A stretch of 64,000 nt of DNA, from assembly GCF_018139985.1 (NCBI RefSeq), contig NZ_JAGSOU010000016.1:1-64000 (forward strand). The letters run 5' to 3'. The stretch comes from Actibacterium sp. MT2.3-13A (GTDB lineage Bacteria > Pseudomonadota > Alphaproteobacteria > Rhodobacterales > Rhodobacteraceae). Positions 33,067 to 40,410 of this stretch are shown here, one piece after another (positions within the stretch are counted from its first letter, which is position 1; each line of letters opens with the position of its first letter). Both the position numbers and the translations under genes were made by a program. Below the pieces are notes generated by a model, which had not been told where the DNA came from, searched no databases, and saw only the letters and a list, made by a program, of their open reading frames with translations.

Positions 33067-34257
33067 ATGTCAGAGACCGTTCGTCAGAAAGCCGCCCAAG
33101 ACCTTGCCGAGGTCGAAGAGGTGACCGCCGCGATCCTGCCCGAACCGGTGGGAGAGATCGTGCCGCTGGAGGCCGCCGAGGCCCCGGTGGCCGAGGGCAT
33201 CCGCAGGCGGATGGACGAGATCGACATCGGCAACACGCAGTCGATCATCTCTTTCGGCTCCTCCGCGCAGGGAGAGTTGCAGCAGATCAGCCAGGCCATG
33301 CTGACCGACGTGCGCAACAAGGACGTGGGCCCGGCCGGCGACAGCCTGCAGAACATCGTGACCACGATCCGCGGCTTCTCGGTGTCCGAGCTCGACGTGC
33401 GGCGCAGGCTGAGCTGGTGGGAAAAGCTGCTGGGCCGCACCGCGCCCTTCGCCCGGTTCCTCGCCCGCTACGAGGATGTGCAGCTCCAGATCGACAAGAT
33501 CACCGACGACCTGCTGGGCCATGAGCACAAGCTGCTCAAGGACATCCGCTCGCTGGACAAGCTCTACGGCAAGACGCTGGATTTCTACGACGAGCTGGCG
33601 CTCTACATCGTCGCAGGCGAGGAGAAGCTGAAAGAGCTGGACGCGCAGACCATCCCCGCCAAGGCGGCCGAGGCGGAGGCCGCGGACGAGGCGCACAAGG
33701 TGCTCAAGGCGCAGGAACTGCGCGACCTGCGCGCCGCCCGCGACGACCTGGAGCGCCGGGTGCACGACCTCAAGCTCACCCGCCAGGTCACCATGCAGTC
33801 GCTGCCCTCGATCCGGCTGGTGCAGGAGAACGACAAGTCGCTGGTCACCAAGATCAACTCGACCCTCGTCAACACCGTGCCGCTGTGGGAGACCCAGCTC
33901 GCCCAGGCCGTGACCATCCAACGCTCCCGCGAGGCGGCGGCGGCGGTGCGCGGCGCGGCGGACCTGACCAACGAGCTGCTGACGGCGAATGCCGAGAACC
34001 TGCAGCAGGCCAACCGCGCCGTGCGCGAGGAGATGGAGCGTGGCGTCTTCGACATCGAGGCGGTGAAATCGGCCAACGCCACGCTGATCGCCACCATCGA
34101 GGAAAGCCTCAAGATCGCCGACGAGGGCAAGGCCAAACGTGCCGCCGCCGAGGAGGAGCTGAAGAAGATGGAGGCCGAGCTGCGCGACGCCCTTGCCGCG
34201 GCCAGGGCGCGGGGCGATAAAACCGGGGACATGGCCGGCACCGCCGTGCCGTCCTGA
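33067..34257 (+). CDS. Toxic anion resistance protein TelA
   Basis: 396 residues, almost entirely helical and charged, with long coiled coils (PAKAAEAEAADEAHKVLKAQ, DLERRVHDLKLTRQVTMQ, DEGKAKRAAAEEELKKME). Family landmarks are IISFGSSAQGELQQISQ, WWEKLLGRTAPFARFLARY and LPSIRLVQENDKSLVTKI. TelA proteins are linked to tellurite and cell-envelope stress tolerance and sit on the cytosolic side of membranes. The pairing with XpaC upstream and TerC nearby supports the call. Confidence 0.93.
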   Translation: MSETVRQKAAQDLAEVEEVTAAILPEPVGEIVPLEAAEAPVAEGIRRRMDEIDIGNTQSIISFGSSAQGELQQISQAMLTDVRNKDVGPAGDSLQNIVTTIRGFSVSELDVRRRLSWWEKLLGRTAPFARFLARYEDVQLQIDKITDDLLGHEHKLLKDIRSLDKLYGKTLDFYDELALYIVAGEEKLKELDAQTIPAKAAEAEAADEAHKVLKAQELRDLRAARDDLERRVHDLKLTRQVTMQSLPSIRLVQENDKSLVTKINSTLVNTVPLWETQLAQAVTIQRSREAAAAVRGAADLTNELLTANAENLQQANRAVREEMERGVFDIEAVKSANATLIATIEESLKIADEGKAKRAAAEEELKKMEAELRDALAAARARGDKTGDMAGTAVPS

Positions 34258-34283
34258 CCCTGAGCCCGGAGGCCGCCATCCGC

Positions 34284-35216
34284 ATGCGCGCATCCCCTAT
34301 CGCGGCCCTTGCCCTGCTCGGGCTGGCCTCCTGCGGCCTGCTCGCGCCGGTCGAGCCGGTCCCGATCCCGCCCGCGCGCCCCGCCGCGCTGGGCCCGGCC
34401 GAGCAGTCGGAGGAAAGCAAGGCCATCGCCCGCCATTTCGCCCGGGTGCAGGCCGACCTCGTGTCGCGCGGGCTGATGCGGCGCGACGGCGGCGGGCCGG
34501 ACGTGCCCTTCTCGACGCGCAACCTGGCCGAAAATTTCGTGCAGATCGCGCTCTACGACGAATATGTCAGCCAGGGCGGCATGCTGATCGCGCGCTCCAC
34601 CCCCAGCCGGCTGCGGCGCTGGGAACAGCCTATCCGCATGAGCCTGATCTTCGGCGACAGCATCCCGCAGGCCCAGCGCCGCAAGGATGCCGCCAGCATC
34701 GCCGCCTACGCGCGGCGCCTGTCGCGTCTGACCGGGCTGCCCATCACCATGAGCCGCCCCGAGGAGGCCAATTTCCACGTCCTGATGCTGCACGAGGACG
34801 AGCGCCGCGCCTTCGGCCCGCGGCTGCGCCAGCTCGAACCGGGAATCGACGCCACCGCGCTCAACGCCATCGTGAACATGCCGCGCTCGACCTTCTGCCT
34901 GGTCTTCGCCTTTTCGCGCGGCGCCTCCTCCAGCTATTCACGCGCGGTTGCGGTGATCCGCGGCGAACACCCCGACCTGATGCGCCAGTCCTGCATCCAT
35001 GAGGAGCTGGCCCAGGGTATGGGGCTGGCCAATGACAGCCCCGCCGCGCGCCCCTCGGTGTTCAACGACGACGAGGAATTCGCGCTGCTGACCAGCCACG
35101 ACGAGTTGCTTCTGGAAATTCTCTACGATCCGCGCCTGAGGCCGGGCATGACCCCCGGCGAGGCCCGACCGATCGTGCAGACCATCGCCGCCGAACTGAC
35201 CGGCGGCGCCGGCTAA
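34284..35216 (+). CDS. DUF2927 lipoprotein
   Basis: 310 residues. The lipobox GLASC puts the lipidated Cys at residue 17. The globular part carries the DUF2927 pattern: FSTRNLAENFVQIALYDEY, RMSLIFGDSIP, RSTFCLVFAF and CIHEELAQGMGLANDSP. The HEELAQ helix with a later DELLLEILYDPRL resembles a metalloprotease-like arrangement (His-Glu-x-x-x), though activity is unproven. It follows telA by 26 bases on the same strand and belongs to the same unit. Confidence 0.88.
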   Translation: MRASPIAALALLGLASCGLLAPVEPVPIPPARPAALGPAEQSEESKAIARHFARVQADLVSRGLMRRDGGGPDVPFSTRNLAENFVQIALYDEYVSQGGMLIARSTPSRLRRWEQPIRMSLIFGDSIPQAQRRKDAASIAAYARRLSRLTGLPITMSRPEEANFHVLMLHEDERRAFGPRLRQLEPGIDATALNAIVNMPRSTFCLVFAFSRGASSSYSRAVAVIRGEHPDLMRQSCIHEELAQGMGLANDSPAARPSVFNDDEEFALLTSHDELLLEILYDPRLRPGMTPGEARPIVQTIAAELTGGAG

Positions 35217-35258
35217 CCCCCGGGCGCCCAGGATCGGGCGGTCCGAGCCCGTCGGATG

Positions 35259-35555
35259 CTAGTTCGCCTCCTCGCCCTGCTCCGCGCCGTCCTCCGCCTC
35301 GCGGGCGGCGCGGATGTGCAGATCGAACATCAGGCTCCGGGCGCGCGCCCGGGTGATGCCGAGATCGCCCATCAGATGTTCGAGCGACGCCGGGCTTTCC
35401 AGAACGCCCGCCTCGCGCATGGTCTCAAGCAGAAAGAGATTCAGCTCGCGTTGGGGCAGCGCGCAAAAGGCCGGCTCCATCACCTTGCTGAAGATCGATT
35501 TAAGAATAGTCCGCACCTGTCCCTCGGACAGCCCGTCAACGGCATCCAGATTCAT
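35259..35555 (-). CDS. Conserved hypothetical protein
   Basis: 98 residues, soluble and helical, with no recognised domain. It reads MNLDAVDGLSEGQVRTILK at the start and has a helix-turn-helix-like stretch, LGITRARARSLMFDLHIRAA, near the C-terminus, then an acidic tail. The ATG at 35555 is preferred over one four codons upstream because GGGGA lies 5 bases before it. It is convergent with the DUF2927 gene and divergent from the SPFH gene. Confidence 0.65.
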   Translation of the reverse strand: MNLDAVDGLSEGQVRTILKSIFSKVMEPAFCALPQRELNLFLLETMREAGVLESPASLEHLMGDLGITRARARSLMFDLHIRAAREAEDGAEQGEEAN

Positions 35556-35696
35556 GTGATTCCCCACAGTCCGTCATCCCCAATGCCGGAAAACTTACAC
35601 GCAACGCGCGAGCATGCAAAATGCTTGTCTGCGGCGTGGCGTCGCGAGGCTCGAACGGATATATTCGCCACAGGTTGACAGATTTGGGGGCTCCCG

Positions 35697-36803
35697 ATGG
35701 GCATTTTCGATTTCCTCTCAGGCGAATTCATCGATGTCATCCACTGGGTGGACGACACCCGCGACACCATGGTCTGGCGGTTCGAGCGCGAGGGCCACGA
35801 GATCAAATACGGCGCCAAGCTGACGGTTCGCGAGGGCCAGGCGGCGATCTTCGTCCACGAGGGCCAGCTCGCCGATGTCTTCACCCCGGGCCTCTACATG
35901 CTCGAGACCAACAACATGCCGGTGATGACGACGCTGCAGCACTGGCATCACGGCTTTAAATCGCCCTTCAAGTCCGAGATCTATTTCGTCAACACCACGC
36001 GCTTCAACGACCTGAAATGGGGCACCAAGAACCCCATCATGCTGCGCGACCCCGAATTCGGCCCTACCCGCATCCGCGCCTTCGGCACCTACAGCGTGCG
36101 GGTGACCGACCCGGCCCGCTTCCTGACCGAGATCGTGGGCACCGACGGCGAATTCACGATGGACGAGATCAGCTTCCAGATCCGCAACATCATCGTGCAG
36201 GAATTCTCCCGCGTGATCGCCGGCGCGGGCATCCCGGTGCTGGACATGGCCGCCAATACCGACGACCTGGGCAAGCTGGTCGCGACCGAGGTGTCCAAGA
36301 CGCTGCAGAATTACGGGCTGACCATGCCCGAATTCTACATCGAGAACATCTCGCTGCCGCCCGCGGTCGAGGCGGCGCTGGACAAGCGCACCTCGATGGG
36401 GCTGGCGGGCGACCTGGGCAAGTTCACCCAGTATTCGGCGGCCGAGGCGATGACCGCGGCCGCCCAGAACCCCGCCGGCGGCGGCATGGCCGCGGGCCTG
36501 GGTGCCGGGATGGGCATGGCCATGGCCGGCCAGATGACGCAGCAGGGCCCCTGGGGGCCCGCGCCCGCCGCACCCGCCGCGCCGCCGCCCCCGCCGGTCG
36601 AACATGTCTGGCACATCGCCGAAAAAGGCGCGACGAAGGGTCCCTTCTCCAAGGCCGACATGGGCCGCATGGCCGGCGCGGGCGAGCTGACCCGCGAGAC
36701 CTATGTCTGGACGCCTGGCCAGGACGGCTGGATGCGCGCCGAGGACGTGGCCGAGCTCGCCCAGCTCTTCACGATCCTGCCGCCGCCCCCGCCCGGGGCC
36801 TGA
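35697..36803 (+). CDS. SPFH-domain protein with C-terminal GYF_2 domain
   Basis: 368 residues. Residues 1-240 form an SPFH (band-7, YdjI-like) domain: VDDTRDTMVWRFEREGHEIKYGAKLTV, VREGQAAIFVHEGQLADVFTPG and FGTYSVRVTDPARFL. A Gly/Met-rich and Pro-rich linker (about 262-298) leads to a GYF_2-type domain (WHIAEKGATKGPFSKADMGRM, WTPGQDGWMRAEDV). SPFH proteins scaffold membrane microdomains; the GYF_2 part should bind partners. The downstream double-zinc-ribbon membrane protein is a typical neighbour. Confidence 0.9.
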   Translation: MGIFDFLSGEFIDVIHWVDDTRDTMVWRFEREGHEIKYGAKLTVREGQAAIFVHEGQLADVFTPGLYMLETNNMPVMTTLQHWHHGFKSPFKSEIYFVNTTRFNDLKWGTKNPIMLRDPEFGPTRIRAFGTYSVRVTDPARFLTEIVGTDGEFTMDEISFQIRNIIVQEFSRVIAGAGIPVLDMAANTDDLGKLVATEVSKTLQNYGLTMPEFYIENISLPPAVEAALDKRTSMGLAGDLGKFTQYSAAEAMTAAAQNPAGGGMAAGLGAGMGMAMAGQMTQQGPWGPAPAAPAAPPPPPVEHVWHIAEKGATKGPFSKADMGRMAGAGELTRETYVWTPGQDGWMRAEDVAELAQLFTILPPPPPGA

Positions 36804-36810
36804 CCGCCCC

Positions 36811-36840
36811 CTTCTTCTTGGTCCAAATACTCCCGCCGGA
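36811..36840 (-). repeat. Dispersed repeat, copy 3 (single, overlapping a ribosome binding site)
   Basis: CTTCTTCTTGGTCCAAATAC then TCCCGCCGGA is the inverse of the unit at 23453 and also matches 14966-14995 in its CCGCCGGAGGC end. Here the repeat is not paired. Its end supplies the GGAGG that stands 10 bases before the ATG of the next gene. Confidence 0.75.
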
Positions 36841-36852
36841 GGCATGAAACTC

Positions 36853-37962
36853 ATGGCCGAGACCCAGCCGCCCGCACCGACTGCCGAGCACCGTTTCCCC
36901 TGCGCGCAATGCGGCGCCGACCTGCGGTTCGAGCCCGCCGCCGGGCAGCTCGTCTGCGACCATTGCGGCCACAAGGAGCCGGTCGAGACCGCCCGCGCGC
37001 CCGGCGCCATCCGCGAGCTCGATTTCCGCGCCGCGCTGATGGCCCAGCTCCCCGAGGCGGAGATCGAGGAGACCCGGGTGCTGAAATGCCCCAATTGCGG
37101 AGCGCAGGTCGAGATCGACACCGACACCCACGCCACCGAATGCCCGTTCTGCGCCACGCCGGTGGTCACCGACACCGGCACGCACCGCCATATCAAGCCC
37201 AAGGGCCTGCTGCCCTTCGCGCTGGACGAACGCGCCGCGCGCGCGGCGATGACGCAATGGCTGGGCCGGCTGTGGTTCGCGCCCAACGGGTTGCAGGACT
37301 ACGCCCGCAAGGGCCGCCGGATGCAGGGCATCTACGTCCCCTACTGGACCTTCGACGCCGATACCGAGACCGACTACCGCGGCGAGCGCGGCACCGTCTA
37401 TTACGTCACCCGCACCGTCACCCGCAACGGCAAGACCCAGACCGTCCAGGAACCCCGCATCCGCTGGCGCCCGGCCTCGGGCCATGTGGCGCGGTTCTTC
37501 GACGACGTGCTGGTGCTGGCCTCGCGCGCGCTGCCCAAGCGCTACACCGACGCGCTGGAGCCCTGGGACCTCGCCGCGCTGGAACCCTACCGCCCCGAAT
37601 TCCTCGCCGGGTTCCGCGCCGAGGGCTACATGGTGGAGTTGGAGGAGGGCTATACCCAGGCGCGCGCGCACATGGACCGGGTGATCGAACGCGACGTGAA
37701 ATTCGACATCGGTGGCGACCGCCAGCGCATCCATCACCTCGACACGCGGATCTCGGACGTGACCTTCAAGCATATCCTGCTGCCGGTGTGGCTGGCCGCC
37801 TACAAATACCGCGGCAAGACCTACCGTTTCGTGGTCAACGGCCGCACCGGGCGGGTGCAGGGCGAACGGCCCTGGTCGGCCTGGAAGATCGCGCTCGCGG
37901 TGGTCCTGGGCGCCATCGTGGCGGCGGGCGTCGGCTATCTGGTCGCGCAGAACCAGCAGTGA
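36853..37962 (+). CDS. Double zinc-ribbon protein with C-terminal membrane anchor
   Basis: 369 residues. Two zinc ribbons are visible: CAQC...CDHC (Cys17, 20, 35, 38) and CPNC...CPFC (Cys79, 82, 97, 100). A conserved middle part with KGLLPFALDERAARAAMTQWL and QGIYVPYWTFDADT follows, then one transmembrane helix near the C-terminus (IALAVVLGAIVAAGVGYLV). Proteins of this type are often mislabelled as PriA-like helicases; no helicase motif exists here. The ATG at 36853 fits the GGAGG spacing better than the ATG at 36844. It pairs with the SPFH gene upstream. Confidence 0.85.
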   Translation: MAETQPPAPTAEHRFPCAQCGADLRFEPAAGQLVCDHCGHKEPVETARAPGAIRELDFRAALMAQLPEAEIEETRVLKCPNCGAQVEIDTDTHATECPFCATPVVTDTGTHRHIKPKGLLPFALDERAARAAMTQWLGRLWFAPNGLQDYARKGRRMQGIYVPYWTFDADTETDYRGERGTVYYVTRTVTRNGKTQTVQEPRIRWRPASGHVARFFDDVLVLASRALPKRYTDALEPWDLAALEPYRPEFLAGFRAEGYMVELEEGYTQARAHMDRVIERDVKFDIGGDRQRIHHLDTRISDVTFKHILLPVWLAAYKYRGKTYRFVVNGRTGRVQGERPWSAWKIALAVVLGAIVAAGVGYLVAQNQQ

Positions 37963-37983
37963 CGCCGCGCCGCGCGGGGCGCC

Positions 37984-38400
37984 TCAGCCCCTTCCCACGG
38001 GGATGCGCGCGCCGCCCGCTGTCGCGGGGCCCCGCTTGCCGACCGTGATCACCAGCACGCCGTCCCGCAGATCGGCCCGGATGGCCTCCGGATCGGCCTC
38101 CGGCGGCAGCCGGAAACTGCGCGCGAAGGCGCCGTATTGCAGCTCGCTGAAATACCAGCTGTCGCCCTCCTCCTCGCGTTCGACGCGCTTCTCGCCCTTC
38201 ACGGTGACCACCCCGTCATGGAGCGAGACCTCGATATCGTCCTCGGCCACGCCCGGCAGCTCGATCCGGATCACATAGCCCGCCTCGTTCACCTTCGCCT
38301 CCGAGGGCGGGGCGAAGAAATCGGCCAGCCGCCCGGCGGCACTGCGCAGCGGTTCGTAGAAGGACGGCCAGAAGCCGCCGGTGTGGGATTTCTCGACCAT
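37984..38400 (-). CDS. Hsp20/alpha-crystallin family small heat-shock protein
   Basis: 138 residues. The alpha-crystallin domain spans about 35-125, with [33 protein letters not shown] and the late [10 protein letters not shown] motif; the I-x-V-like RIPVGRG tail may dock in oligomers. It holds unfolding proteins for refolding chaperones. AGGAGG stands before the ATG at 38400. An FNR-type palindrome lies 56 bases upstream of the start, suggesting induction when oxygen falls. Confidence 0.92.
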   Translation of the reverse strand: MVEKSHTGGFWPSFYEPLRSAAGRLADFFAPPSEAKVNEAGYVIRIELPGVAEDDIEVSLHDGVVTVKGEKRVEREEEGDSWYFSELQYGAFARSFRLPPEADPEAIRADLRDGVLVITVGKRGPATAGGARIPVGRG

Positions 38401-38455
38401 GTCAGACCTCCTGTTGCCTTCGCGGGCAGCCTGAGGTGCGGGCCGGCGCCCGTCC

Positions 38456-38469
38456 TTGACGCAGGTCAA
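38456..38469. promoter_or_regulatory. FNR/Crp-type palindrome between hsp20 and dtd
   Basis: TTGACGCAGGTCAA is a perfect TTGAC-N4-GTCAA dyad in the 135-base divergent gap, 56 bases from the hsp20 start and 66 from dtd. It is the same class as the sites at 12193 and 46911. Confidence 0.6.
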
Positions 38470-38535
38470 GGCGCCGATTGCCCCGCCGCCGCGCGGGCGC
38501 TAGGACTTGGCCGGGCCACGAGGAAAGGATCGGGG

Positions 38536-38973
38536 ATGAGAGCAGTGCTGCAACGGGTGAGCGAGGCCGCCGTGCGGGTGGAGGGCGAGGTGATCGGCCA
38601 GACTGGCCCGGGCCTGCTGATCCTCGTCTGCGCCATGCAGGACGACACCGAGGCCGAGGCCGACCAGCTGGCCGCCAAGATCGCCAAGCTGCGGATCTTT
38701 CCCGACGCGGCGGGCAAGATGAACCTCTCGATCCGAGATATCGGCGGCGCGGCGCTGGTGGTCAGCCAGTTCACGCTGGCCGCCGACACCTCGCGCGGCA
38801 ACCGGCCCGGTTTTTCCACCGCCGCGCCCCCGGCCGAGGGCGAGCGGCTGTATGACTGTTTCGCCGAGAGGATGCGCGCTCAGGGGATCGCGACCGAGAC
38901 CGGCCGATTCGGCGCCGACATGAAGGTCTCGCTGGTCAATGACGGGCCGGTGACGATCTGGATGGAGGTCTGA
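38536..38973 (+). CDS. dtd: D-aminoacyl-tRNA deacylase
   Basis: 145 residues. Dtd strips D-amino acids (and glycine) from tRNA. The two signature loops are present: [17 protein letters not shown] and, at the C-terminus, [10 protein letters not shown], which carries the cross-subunit GPVT motif. The start [18 protein letters not shown] is canonical, so the longer upstream frame is discarded. Confidence 0.96.
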   Translation: MRAVLQRVSEAAVRVEGEVIGQTGPGLLILVCAMQDDTEAEADQLAAKIAKLRIFPDAAGKMNLSIRDIGGAALVVSQFTLAADTSRGNRPGFSTAAPPAEGERLYDCFAERMRAQGIATETGRFGADMKVSLVNDGPVTIWMEV

Positions 38974-39046
38974 GAGCCGCCCCTCGGGCCCAGTTCCCAG
39001 CGCTGCGCGTTTCTGTTACGCGGGGGCAAGATTCAGGGAGGTCCAC

Positions 39047-40210
39047 ATGCTGAAATTCGCCCCATCCATCCACCGGCTCGGTACCGAATCCGCCTTCGAG
39101 GTTCTGGCCCGCGCCAACAAGCTGTCCGCCCAGGGCCGCGACATCATCAATCTCGGCATCGGCCAGCCCGATTTCCGCACGCCCGAGCACATCGTCGAGG
39201 CCGGCATCCAGGCGCTGCGCGACGGCGCGCATGGCTACACGCCCGCCAACGGCCTGCCCGCGCTGCGCGAGGCGGTGGCCGCCGACCTGGAGGCCCGGCA
39301 CGGCGCGCCGGTCAACCCCGACAACGTGGTGGTGGTGCCCGGCGGCAAGCCCACGATGTTCTTTGCCGTGCTGATGTTCGGCGAGCCCGGCGCCGAGATC
39401 ATGTATCCCAACCCCGGCTTCCCGATCTACGAATCGGTGATCCGCTATTCCGGCGCGACGCCGGTGCCGATCGCCCTGTCCGAGGAAAGCGGCTTCGCCT
39501 TCGACGCCGAGGCGGTGCTGGCGCAGATCACCCCAAATACCCGGCTGATCATCCTCAACAGCCCCGCCAACCCCACCGGCGGCGTGACGCCCAAGGCGGA
39601 GATCGACAAGCTGGTGAAGGGGCTTGAGGCACACCCGGACGTGGCGATCCTGTCCGACGAGATCTATTCGCGGATGCTCTACGGCGGGCGCAGCCATGTC
39701 AGCCTGCTGCAATATCCCGAGATCCGCGACCGGCTGATCGTGCTCGACGGCTGGTCCAAGACCTATGCCATGACCGGCTGGCGGCTGGGCTACGCGGTCT
39801 GGCCCGACGCGATGGTCGATCACGCCATCCGGCTGTGCATCAACGACCATTCCTGCGTCAACGCCGCCACCCAATATGCAGGCATCGCCGCGCTGACCGG
39901 GCCGCAGGACGCGGTGGAGGCGATGGTGGCCGAGTTCGACCAGCGCCGCGCCTTTATCGTTCAGGCATTGAACGACCTGCCCGGCGTGCGCTGCGCCGAT
40001 CCGGCCGGCGCCTTCTACGCCTTTCCCAACATCTCGGAAACCGGGCTGGGCGCGCGCGAGGCGCAGGACCGTTTCCTGAACGAGGCGGGCGTGGCGACCA
40101 TCGCCGGCACCTCCTTCGGCGCCTGGGGCGAGGGGTATCTGCGGTTTTCCTATGCCAACAGCCTGGAAAACATCGAAAAGGCGATCGAGCGCATCCGCGC
40201 CTGCCTGTAA
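39047..40210 (+). CDS. Pyridoxal-phosphate-dependent aminotransferase (class I/II)
   Basis: 387 residues of fold type I. The PLP Lys is in DGWSKTYAMTGWRLGY (about residue 237), with NLGIGQPDFRTPEH, NSPANPTGGV and the Arg of LRFSYANSLENI for the substrate carboxylate. It resembles Rhodobacteraceae aspartate/aromatic aminotransferases; the amino donor is not decided by sequence. The start follows AGGGAGG. Confidence 0.9.
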   Translation: MLKFAPSIHRLGTESAFEVLARANKLSAQGRDIINLGIGQPDFRTPEHIVEAGIQALRDGAHGYTPANGLPALREAVAADLEARHGAPVNPDNVVVVPGGKPTMFFAVLMFGEPGAEIMYPNPGFPIYESVIRYSGATPVPIALSEESGFAFDAEAVLAQITPNTRLIILNSPANPTGGVTPKAEIDKLVKGLEAHPDVAILSDEIYSRMLYGGRSHVSLLQYPEIRDRLIVLDGWSKTYAMTGWRLGYAVWPDAMVDHAIRLCINDHSCVNAATQYAGIAALTGPQDAVEAMVAEFDQRRAFIVQALNDLPGVRCADPAGAFYAFPNISETGLGAREAQDRFLNEAGVATIAGTSFGAWGEGYLRFSYANSLENIEKAIERIRACL

Positions 40211-40249
40211 CACCCAGGCGCCAACAATAGTTTAACGGAAAGCATTTCG

Positions 40250-40282
40250 GCACCTCCCGCGGGATCGTCCCGTGGGAGGTGC
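40250..40282 (+). terminator. Strong 15-pair hairpin between the aminotransferase and aceE
   Basis: Stem GCACCTCCCGCGGGA / TCCCGTGGGAGGTGC with one G-U pair and a TCG loop. There is no long U-run after it (TGCATTTCG), so it may be a terminator for the aminotransferase gene or a leader hairpin of the pdh operon. Confidence 0.55.
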
Positions 40283-40351
40283 TGCATTTCGCGACCCCGC
40301 CGGCAGGTATTTCCCACCGATCATGGCAGCCATGTCATTTGCGCCCTAGCA

Positions 40352-40375
40352 TTATAGTTCAGCATTAAACTATAA
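40352..40375. promoter_or_regulatory. Operator-like palindrome in front of the pdh operon
   Basis: TTATAGTT-N8-AACTATAA, exact 8-base arms, 35 bases before the aceE ATG. It is AT-rich in a GC-rich genome and lies where a promoter or repressor site is expected. The protein that binds it is not identifiable here. Confidence 0.5.
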
Positions 40376-40410
40376 GCCCGGCAACCGATGCACCCGAGGA
40401 GGAGGTGAGG

